Positions 1 through 5,705 of a DNA stretch of 18,402 nt are shown piece by piece. This DNA comes from Treponema sp. UBA4328 (GTDB lineage Bacteria; Spirochaetota; Spirochaetia; Treponematales; Treponemataceae). The position numbers and the translations under genes were made by a program. The notes beneath the pieces were generated by a model. That model did no database searches. It was not told the origin of the DNA and was given only the letters and a program-made list of their open reading frames with translations. The number at the start of each line of letters is the position of its first letter. Positions within the stretch are counted from its first letter, which is position 1. The stretch covers positions 1 through 18,402 of the forward strand of contig DGTU01000189.1 of NCBI GenBank assembly GCA_002394465.1, in the 5' to 3' direction.

Positions 1-70
1 GAATCTTTCCCTTTTCTTTTGAAGTGGCGATATCCTGATAATTATGATACAGTAGAAATGAGGTTTTATT
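1..70 (+). promoter_or_regulatory. Promoter and leader of the solute-binding protein gene
   Basis: A sigma70-like promoter can be read here: -35 TTGAAG at 19-24 and -10 TATGAT at 43-48 with an 18-bp spacer. This would place the transcript start near 55, giving a short leader that contains a GAGG Shine-Dalgarno sequence at 60-63, seven bases before the ATG at 71. All three forward frames are open from the window edge for some distance (stops at 20-22, 36-38 and 85-87), so the first few dozen bases may also hold the tail of an upstream gene, which I cannot identify. Confidence 0.4.
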
Positions 71-1645
71 ATGAAAGATTATCTTAAGATTGGTGCTATG
101 GTTGCCGTTCTTATCGCGGTTGCTTTTGCCGTTGAATATTCATTTTCTGCAAAAAAAGGAAAGTCCAGCAACATTAACATTGAAATCGCTTACAGTCCTG
201 CTTTTGGTGAAGCCGGTGCGCCTCCTGCAAACTGGATTGTCTATGACATCGTAAGTGACAAACTGGGAATCAATCTTTCCCTGACAGCACTGCCGTCAAA
301 GGCCGCTGAACAGGATAAAATCATACTTGCTGCTGCAAAAAATGACAGTCTTCCTGATTTCTTTACGGTAAGCGGCACTGCACTGAACCAGCTTATCGAA
401 ATGGATATGGTTTCTCCTGTCGATGACATGTACGCACTTATGCCTCAGCGTTCACTCCTCCTGTACGGAATGGAGGCAAGAAACTCATACCAGCACAACG
501 GAAAGCATTATGCACTTTCACAGACCGGTGCAATTGCCCGCAATGAAGGCGTCCTTATCAGAAAAGACTGGCTTGATGCGCTTAACCTGCCGGTTCCTGT
601 TACTACTGAAGATTTCCTCAATGTAATGAGGGCATTTACCTACGGAGATCCTGATAAAGACGGAAGACAGGATACCTATGGATACGGTGCATACCTTGAA
701 CTGCGTAAGAATGAAGAAGGTCTTGGAACCAGGTTCCAGCCTCTGTTCGGAGCATTCGGTGTTGAAGGAACTTTTGACATGAATGCAAAAACAGCCGGAC
801 TTAATATTTACAAGAATGATTATTATGATGCGCTTGATTTTGTCCGCCGCATGGTAAGCGAAAAGGTAATTGATCCTAACTGGACAGTTTACAATAAAAA
901 TGATTTCCGTGATGCATGGAAGAGGGGAGCATTCGGCATAATGCGTGAACAGAACGCAGCCCTTGCCCTTGAGAACAACTACAGTGCATTTGATGAAAAG
1001 TTCCCTGAAGGAGAATGGATTGTTGTAAATCCTCCGGTCGGACCAAAGGCATACAGTTCTGTCGGAGTTTATACGAACTCAGGACACAGAATTTTTGCCG
1101 TTTCAAAAAAAGCCCGTGAATCAGGAAAAATCAAGAAAATTGCACAGCTCCTTGAATGGATGAGTTCAAATGAAGGTTATATGCTCCTGGGATTCGGCGT
1201 TAAAGGCGTAAACTATCTTCTCGACGCAGAAGGAAACGTTACGACTGAAGGGCTCCTTAATCCTGAAAAAGCCTATTCAAAAAAAGAGATGGCACCTATC
1301 CTTCAGCTGAGAAACCTTGTTTTCTATAATTCTGACATTGAACTTGCCGGACGCTATCCGACCTGGACGACAAAGAACGGAAGAAAAATGAGTGCCTTAA
1401 AATATCTTCGTGAAATGCAGTCTAAAAAATGGACGCAGAATTTCGGAGCCGACGGAATTCCTTCTCCTCCAGATGAACTTAAAAAGTTCTATGAGCAGGG
1501 TGTCCTGGATTTCGTAACCGGCAAGCGTACCCTTAACCGTACGAACTGGCAGCTCTTCCTTACTGAATTCGACCTGAAAGGCGGAAAGGAATGGAATGAA
1601 AAATGCCTTAACTACGCCGAATCAAACGGACTCCTTACTGACTGA
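71..1645 (+). CDS. Extracellular solute-binding protein, LplA-like (family 1, sugar/oligosaccharide)
   Basis: Predicted substrate-binding protein of a CUT1-type carbohydrate ABC importer, 524 residues, the usual length of LplA/YtcQ-like members (about 500-550). The N-terminus has Lys4/Lys6 followed by a hydrophobic stretch (about residues 8-21), so the protein is exported. No lipobox cysteine follows, so it is either cleaved near Ala27 or stays membrane-anchored, which is unusual because most relatives are lipoproteins. Family signs are the early segment with PxxNWIVYDIV, the RKDWLDALNLPVPVTTEDF segment (about 164-182) and an EF-hand-like DPDKDGRQDTYG loop at 193-204 that may bind Ca2+. The ATG at 71 has GAGG seven bases upstream. 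No permease lies downstream in this window; dapA follows from its own promoter, so any partners must be upstream or elsewhere. Substrate unknown. Confidence 0.8.
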   Translation: MKDYLKIGAMVAVLIAVAFAVEYSFSAKKGKSSNINIEIAYSPAFGEAGAPPANWIVYDIVSDKLGINLSLTALPSKAAEQDKIILAAAKNDSLPDFFTVSGTALNQLIEMDMVSPVDDMYALMPQRSLLLYGMEARNSYQHNGKHYALSQTGAIARNEGVLIRKDWLDALNLPVPVTTEDFLNVMRAFTYGDPDKDGRQDTYGYGAYLELRKNEEGLGTRFQPLFGAFGVEGTFDMNAKTAGLNIYKNDYYDALDFVRRMVSEKVIDPNWTVYNKNDFRDAWKRGAFGIMREQNAALALENNYSAFDEKFPEGEWIVVNPPVGPKAYSSVGVYTNSGHRIFAVSKKARESGKIKKIAQLLEWMSSNEGYMLLGFGVKGVNYLLDAEGNVTTEGLLNPEKAYSKKEMAPILQLRNLVFYNSDIELAGRYPTWTTKNGRKMSALKYLREMQSKKWTQNFGADGIPSPPDELKKFYEQGVLDFVTGKRTLNRTNWQLFLTEFDLKGGKEWNEKCLNYAESNGLLTD

Positions 1646-1654
1646 AATTTTTAT

Positions 1655-1684
1655 TTGACCAATTAATCGGTTTTTTATTAGAAT
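1655..1684 (+). promoter_or_regulatory. Probable sigma70 promoter of dapA
   Basis: -35 TTGACC at 1655-1660 and -10 TAGAAT at 1679-1684 are separated by 18 bp. The start would be near 1691, leaving a leader of about 26 nt with GAGG at 1707-1710. This makes dapA independent of the solute-binding gene upstream. Confidence 0.5.
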
Positions 1685-1716
1685 ATACTCAATTATTCAG
1701 CAAATCGAGGTTGAAA

Positions 1717-2631
1717 ATGTTAAAACTGCGCGGTGCACTTACTGCTATGATCACTCCGATGAATGCGGATGGTTCTGTTGACTATGAAGGATTCAGAACT
1801 AACGTTAAATTTCAGTTGGAGCAGGGAATTGACGGGCTGGTTCCTCTCGGAACTACAGCAGAGACCCCAACTCTGGACGAGGCTCCTGGTTCAGAAGAAG
1901 ACAAACTCATTGAGATTGTCATGGAAGAAGTCAAATCTTTCGAGAAAAAAACGGGCAAAAAAATTCCTGTCGTTCTCGGAGCCGGAAGCAACAATACTAA
2001 AGATGCAGTCAAATACTGCGAACGCGCAAAAAAAGCCGGAGCAGATGCAGCTCTTGTAGTCACTCCGTACTATAACAAGCCTTCAAAAGAAGGTATTTTC
2101 CGCCATTTCGAGGCAGTTTCAAAGGTTGGAATTCCAATCGTTGTTTACAATATTCAGGGCCGCACAGGCACTAACATCACGACTGACACTCTCGTAAGAA
2201 TCGCAGAACTTCCGAATATCGTTGGTGTAAAGGAAGCAAGTGGAAACGTCAATCAGATGATGGATGTAATTGCTCAGATTAAGTCGAAGAAGCCTGATTT
2301 TGCCGTTTTGAGCGGAGATGACGGACTTACTCTGCCGCTTATTGCTCTCGGAGGAGACGGAATTATTTCTGTTGTATCAAACCTCGCTCCTGCAATCGTT
2401 ACTGAGATGGCAAACAAGGCTCTTAACGGAGATCTTGAAGGTGCAAGAAAGATTCACTACCGCCTCCTGCCGTTCTTCAAGGCAGCTTTTGTTGACGGAA
2501 ACCCGACATCAATCAAATATGCGATGAACTTCAAGGGACTTCCTGCCGGAGTCTGCCGCCTGCCTCTGGTTGACGTAACAGACGACGCAAAGAAAGTAAT
2601 CGAAAAAGCACTCAAAGAGTGCGCACTTTAG
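1717..2631 (+). CDS. dapA: 4-hydroxy-tetrahydrodipicolinate synthase (DapA)
   Basis: Cytosolic TIM-barrel lyase that condenses pyruvate with aspartate semialdehyde, the first committed step of diaminopimelate/lysine synthesis; 304 residues, normal for the family. Visible landmarks: substrate-binding GTTAE at 45-49 (most enzymes have GTTGE), YYNKP at 118-122, catalytic Tyr144 within YNIQGRTG with Arg149, and the Schiff-base Lys172 in VKEA. Start choice: an in-frame TTG at 1711 directly abuts the GAGG at 1707-1710, leaving no spacing, whereas the ATG at 1717 is six bases away, so I take the ATG. The next gene, asd, makes the substrate for this enzyme, and lysA lies further downstream. The stop codon lies inside a small perfect hairpin. 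Confident call; the wider DHDPS/NAL family includes sialate and other aldolases, but the context favours DapA. Confidence 0.93.
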   Translation: MLKLRGALTAMITPMNADGSVDYEGFRTNVKFQLEQGIDGLVPLGTTAETPTLDEAPGSEEDKLIEIVMEEVKSFEKKTGKKIPVVLGAGSNNTKDAVKYCERAKKAGADAALVVTPYYNKPSKEGIFRHFEAVSKVGIPIVVYNIQGRTGTNITTDTLVRIAELPNIVGVKEASGNVNQMMDVIAQIKSKKPDFAVLSGDDGLTLPLIALGGDGIISVVSNLAPAIVTEMANKALNGDLEGARKIHYRLLPFFKAAFVDGNPTSIKYAMNFKGLPAGVCRLPLVDVTDDAKKVIEKALKECAL

Positions 2632-2644
2632 CAAAGCTAAAGTG
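2624..2644. repeat. Perfect 9-bp hairpin spanning the dapA stop codon
   Basis: CACTTTAGC at 2624-2632, loop AAA, GCTAAAGTG at 2636-2644. The dapA TAG is in the 5' arm. No T-run follows, so it is not a classical intrinsic terminator; it may protect the 3' end of the dapA message or be a small repetitive element. Confidence 0.7.
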
Positions 2645-2646
2645 GC

Positions 2647-2667
2647 CGAGTTTGCATAGCAAACTTG
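2647..2667. repeat. Second small hairpin downstream of dapA
   Basis: AGTTTGC at 2649-2655, loop ATA, GCAAACT at 2659-2665, a perfect 7-bp stem extended by one G-T and one C-G pair. It follows the first hairpin after only a few bases and precedes the large dyad at 2684; again no T-run. Confidence 0.65.
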
Positions 2668-2683
2668 CGGATTTGTAAAATTA

Positions 2684-2746
2684 GACGCGGATAAACGCAG
2701 ATACACGCAGATAATTTATCTGTGTCCATCCGCGTGCATCTGCGTC
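2684..2746. repeat. 63-bp dyad of six 8-bp units on a 10-bp period, copy A
   Basis: The element is a near-palindrome centred on 2715. The left half has three direct units related to ACGCAGAT whose starts are 10 bp apart; the right half has three inverted units related to ATCTGCGT with the same spacing. When the arms are paired, mismatches fall mostly at the 2-bp linkers between units. About 50 of 63 positions match copy B at 17145-17207, including a 19-base identical run across units two and three of the left half. It lies between dapA and asd, so their co-transcript would carry a long hairpin here. Confidence 0.85.
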
Positions 2747-2769
2747 AAAAATTCAGGAGAAAAATTATT

Positions 2770-3867
2770 ATGGCAGATAAGATTAATGTTGGTGTACTTG
2801 GTGCAACGGGAATGGTTGGCCAGAGGTATATTAAGCTTCTGGAAGATCATCCGTGGTTTAAGGTAACTTATGTTGCAGCTTCTCCACGCTCAGCCGGAAA
2901 GGCTTACAAAGAGGCTGTCGCAAACCGCTGGCTTATCGGTGCAAACATTCCTTCAGATGTAAAGAATCTGATCGTTCAGGATGCAAATGACCCGAAAGCC
3001 GCTCTCGGAAAGTGCCGTTTCGTTTTCTCTGCCCTTGAAATGGGAAAGGACGAAATTAAGGCTCTTGAAGCTGCTTATGCCGCAGAGGGAATCCCGGTTG
3101 TTTCTAACGCAAGTGCAAACCGCTGGACTGAAGATGTTCCGATGCTGATTCCTGAAATCAATGCTTCACATCTCGACGTAATCGCCGAGCAGAAAAAGCA
3201 TCACGGCTGGGACAAGGGCTTTGTTGCAGTAAAACCAAACTGCTCACTCCAGACATACATGATGCCTCTCTATGCTTTGCAGCAGGCAGGCTATCCGGTT
3301 AAACGCATGATCGTAACGACCCTGCAGGCAGTTTCTGGTGCAGGATATCCTGGTGTTCCGTCATTCGATATGATTGACAACATTGTTCCATACATTGGTG
3401 GTGAGGAAGAAAAGACAGAAAAAGAGTGCCTCAAGATTCTTGGTTCCGTAAAAGACGGAAAGATTGAGAATGCGGCAGGTCCTGTTGTTTCTTCAACCTG
3501 TACACGTGTTCCTGTAATTGACGGACATACGGCAAGCGTAAACCTGGAGTTCGATCTTCCGGAAGACAAAAAGCCGAGCCTTGAAGAAGTCCTCAAAGTA
3601 TGGGCAAACTTCAAGTCTCTTCCACAGAAGCTCAAATTGCCTTCAGCACCAGAGCACCCGATTGTTTACCGTGAAGAAGAAAACCGCCCGCAGCCAAACC
3701 GTGACCGTGACACAGAAAAAGGCATGGCATGTGTACTCGGACGCCTCCGTAAGTGCAACGTATTTGACATCAAGTTCGTAGCATTGAGCCACAACACAAA
3801 GCGTGGTGCCGCTCTCGGTGGTATCCTCAACGCTGAGTTGTTGAAAGCTAAAGGGTTTTTTGACTAA
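2770..3867 (+). CDS. asd: Aspartate-semialdehyde dehydrogenase (archaeal/fungal-type Asd)
   Basis: Reduces aspartyl phosphate to aspartate semialdehyde with NADPH, the branch point to lysine, threonine and methionine; 365 residues. Motifs: Rossmann GATGMVGQ at 11-18, active-site Cys158 in KPNCSLQTY, and the TRVPVIDGHTASV segment with substrate Arg246 and catalytic His253. These sequences resemble the archaeal/fungal-type Asd rather than the E. coli type. Start: the ATG at 2770 has AGGAG at 2755-2759. An in-frame GTG at 2722 would add 16 residues, but it lies inside the repeat element and has no ribosome site, so I reject it. It is co-directional with dapA, which uses its product, and is closed by the terminator at 3897-3947. 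Confidence 0.93.
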   Translation: MADKINVGVLGATGMVGQRYIKLLEDHPWFKVTYVAASPRSAGKAYKEAVANRWLIGANIPSDVKNLIVQDANDPKAALGKCRFVFSALEMGKDEIKALEAAYAAEGIPVVSNASANRWTEDVPMLIPEINASHLDVIAEQKKHHGWDKGFVAVKPNCSLQTYMMPLYALQQAGYPVKRMIVTTLQAVSGAGYPGVPSFDMIDNIVPYIGGEEEKTEKECLKILGSVKDGKIENAAGPVVSSTCTRVPVIDGHTASVNLEFDLPEDKKPSLEEVLKVWANFKSLPQKLKLPSAPEHPIVYREEENRPQPNRDRDTEKGMACVLGRLRKCNVFDIKFVALSHNTKRGAALGGILNAELLKAKGFFD

Positions 3868-3870
3868 TTA

Positions 3871-3889
3871 GACGAGGATAGACGCATAT
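3871..3889. repeat. Decayed half copy of the 10-bp-period dyad
   Basis: Just after the asd stop, GACGAGGAT and ACGCATAT-like units begin 10 bp apart (3872 and 3882), matching the left arm of the 63-bp element at 2684 and 17145. The right arm is missing. Short and degenerate, so only moderate confidence. Confidence 0.4.
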
Positions 3890-3896
3890 AAAATAA

Positions 3897-3947
3897 AACC
3901 TCAGTCCGGCTTCCTTAACAGGATGTTCGGCTGAGGTTATTTTTTTT
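3897..3947. terminator. Bidirectional intrinsic terminator between asd and the EAL gene
   Basis: AACCTCAG at 3897-3904 pairs with CTGAGGTT at 3931-3938; CCG at 3906-3908 pairs with CGG at 3928-3930 after a single bulged T, and TCC/GGA can pair inside the loop. Eight T follow on the plus strand (3940-3947), terminating dapA-asd. On the minus strand the same stem is followed by a T-rich TTTTATTTTA stretch, which would serve the convergent gene ending at 3956. Confidence 0.85.
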
Positions 3948-3955
3948 ATACAAAA

Positions 3956-5635
3956 CTACTGTGCGAGGCAGATCTGTTTTGCGTCTGAGAATTCCTGCGG
4001 TTTGCCCCAGATAAAGCCCTGAATGAAATCACATTTATGCTGGCGGAGCAGGGTAAGCTGATTTTCCGTTTCAACGCCTTCAGAAATTACTTCACAGTTC
4101 ATCAGATGGCCCATGTAAATAACTGAGTCTACCATGTCGCGCATCGTCTGTTTTGTTTCGATGTCATCGATAAGGCTCTTGTCAATCTTGAGCAGGTTTA
4201 CCGGGAGCTTCATAAGCTGTGCAATTGAAGTATATCCTGTTCCGAAATCGTCAAGGGCAATCTGAACCCCGAGATCCCTGAGTACAAGTATGTTTCCGAT
4301 GGTCGTTTCCATTGAATCTGCAAAAGAGTATTCCGTAATTTCAATTTCAAGTGATTCCGGAGGAAAGCCTGTTTCTTCAAGCAGTTCCCTGATTCTTCCG
4401 GCAAATTTTCTGCCGGCAATGGTTTTGGCAGATACGTTGACGGAAAGAATGCACGGTTTTTTCATTGCATTGAGCAGCGGTTTGAATTCGCACATTGCAC
4501 GCCTGAGGACGTATGCGTCTATTTTTGTGATGAGGTTTGTTTTTTCTGCAGCCGGAATGAAGAAGGCCGGACTTACTATCGTACCGTCTGTTTTTCTGCA
4601 GCGGATGAGCGTTTCAAATCCGCGGAGCTTTTTTCCTTCCGCAGTGTACTGAGGCTGATATACAAGATAGAAAAGGTCTTTTTCCAGCGATTCACGGATA
4701 AGGAATTCTGCTTCCTTGAGTTTTTCTTCTGCATCTTCCATCGTTGAGTCATATATGCAGACTTTTCTGTTGTCATTTTTCTGAGTGACGAGCATTGCTG
4801 TTTCGGCATCTTTAAATATAGCCGTTGCTGTTTTCTTTATTGTTTTCGGCGAGTCAATGTATACCATTCCTGCAGAAAGCGAAACCGTGCACATGCTGTT
4901 TTCATCCTGAGTATCATAATTTTTTGCAGAAAGATGAAGTGACATTGGTTTTATGATTTGTTCAAATTTTTCCTGCGCTTCCTGTGAACTTGCAATGTTT
5001 CTTGAGATGACGGCAAATGTTGCCCCTGTAATTATAAAGAGCGTATCATCCGGCGTGAGCAGTTTTTTCATTCTGGCTGAAATCTGCCTGATTATGCTGT
5101 CACCTTCCTGAATGCCGAATGTATTGTTGATGTGCTTGAAATCCTGTATTTCGATACAGGTAACGTAGAAGGGCTTGCTCTGGGAAAGCTGTACATGGAT
5201 ATGACGGACGTAACTGCGGCGGTTTCCGAGACCTGTCAGGTAATCCGTAAAACTGTTTTCTGAAGTACGCCTGTAAAAATAATAGAGGATTACGGCAAGA
5301 GTTGCGTTAAGTATTACGTTCGTAATTCCCGGAAGGGATGAAAGGTTGGAATATCTGATTATCGGAATCAGTGCGCTTACGAATGAGAAGGCGAGCAGGG
5401 AAATGACGATTATGATTCCCTGCCTGTAATTAACGAGAATCAGGAGAACTGCAATGATTGTCTGGAATGTGATTAAGATTCCAAGTATTGATGCAGCCGG
5501 AAGCTGGAATGAGCCTATTGCTATTACGCGGCCGCTCTTGCTCATCGAATTAAAAAAATTGATTGCGATAATACAGAGAATATAAGCTGTTGTACCAAGT
5601 GAAAGAAAAAATCTGTTGCGCAAACCTGATTTCAT
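3956..5635 (-). CDS. Membrane protein with degenerate GGDEF and EAL domain (probable c-di-GMP phosphodiesterase)
   Basis: Predicted inner-membrane enzyme that hydrolyses c-di-GMP, 559 residues. Residues about 10-122 hold several hydrophobic helices, a MASE-like membrane sensor I cannot assign. A GGDEF-fold domain follows (about 125-295; DYLTGLGNRR at 131-140), but the signature position reads TGATF near 203-207, so cyclase activity is unlikely. The EAL domain (about 310-555) keeps the metal and catalytic positions: ETLIR at 341-345, Asn400 in SVNVS, Glu432 in EIEIT, DDFGTGYTS at 462-470, KID at 483-485, EGVE at 519-522 and QGF at 539-541. EAL itself reads ETL, a tolerated variant. No true Shine-Dalgarno: AAAGG is one base from the ATG and a -10-like box ends seven bases upstream. 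It lies downstream of a second EAL gene on the same strand. Which sensory input it serves is unknown. Confidence 0.88.
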   Translation of the reverse strand: MKSGLRNRFFLSLGTTAYILCIIAINFFNSMSKSGRVIAIGSFQLPAASILGILITFQTIIAVLLILVNYRQGIIIVISLLAFSFVSALIPIIRYSNLSSLPGITNVILNATLAVILYYFYRRTSENSFTDYLTGLGNRRSYVRHIHVQLSQSKPFYVTCIEIQDFKHINNTFGIQEGDSIIRQISARMKKLLTPDDTLFIITGATFAVISRNIASSQEAQEKFEQIIKPMSLHLSAKNYDTQDENSMCTVSLSAGMVYIDSPKTIKKTATAIFKDAETAMLVTQKNDNRKVCIYDSTMEDAEEKLKEAEFLIRESLEKDLFYLVYQPQYTAEGKKLRGFETLIRCRKTDGTIVSPAFFIPAAEKTNLITKIDAYVLRRAMCEFKPLLNAMKKPCILSVNVSAKTIAGRKFAGRIRELLEETGFPPESLEIEITEYSFADSMETTIGNILVLRDLGVQIALDDFGTGYTSIAQLMKLPVNLLKIDKSLIDDIETKQTMRDMVDSVIYMGHLMNCEVISEGVETENQLTLLRQHKCDFIQGFIWGKPQEFSDAKQICLAQ

Positions 5636-5642
5636 ACCTTTA

Positions 5643-5671
5643 ATTCTAATCCGAAAAATCGAATTTGCAAA
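5643..5671 (-). promoter_or_regulatory. Predicted promoter of the 559-residue EAL gene, leaderless type
   Basis: On the minus strand -35 TTTGCA (5671-5666) and -10 TAGAAT (5648-5643) have a 17-bp spacer. Only seven bases separate the -10 from the ATG at 5635, so transcription should begin at or within a base or two of the start codon. Confidence 0.45.
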
Positions 5672-5705
5672 TTTAAGCCTGAAATTCAGTTAAAATTCTG
5701 TCAGT

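Noticed and set aside
1..87. Open frame from the window edge to a stop at 85-87, possibly the tail of an upstream gene
   Set aside because: Too short to identify, would overlap the next gene by 17 bases, and the other two frames are also open at the edge.
1657..1677. Weak dyad ACC-ATTAAT-GGT followed by T6 after the solute-binding gene
   Set aside because: Only three G/C-containing pairs on each side, a mismatch and almost no loop; it overlaps the dapA -35 and is more likely promoter DNA than a terminator.
1711..1716. TTG start two codons upstream of the dapA ATG
   Set aside because: It directly abuts the GAGG ribosome site, leaving no spacing; the ATG at 1717 is correctly spaced.
2684..2746. 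CRISPR-like array suspected from short repeats at regular intervals
   Set aside because: Units are 8 bp with constant 2-bp linkers and half are inverted; there are no unique spacers and no cas genes.
3291..3635. 114-codon minus-strand open frame opposite asd
   Set aside because: Shadow of a strongly conserved coding region, no recognisable domain.
4290..4652. 120-codon plus-strand open frame opposite the first EAL domain
   Set aside because: Antisense to conserved EAL motifs, without start signals or family resemblance.
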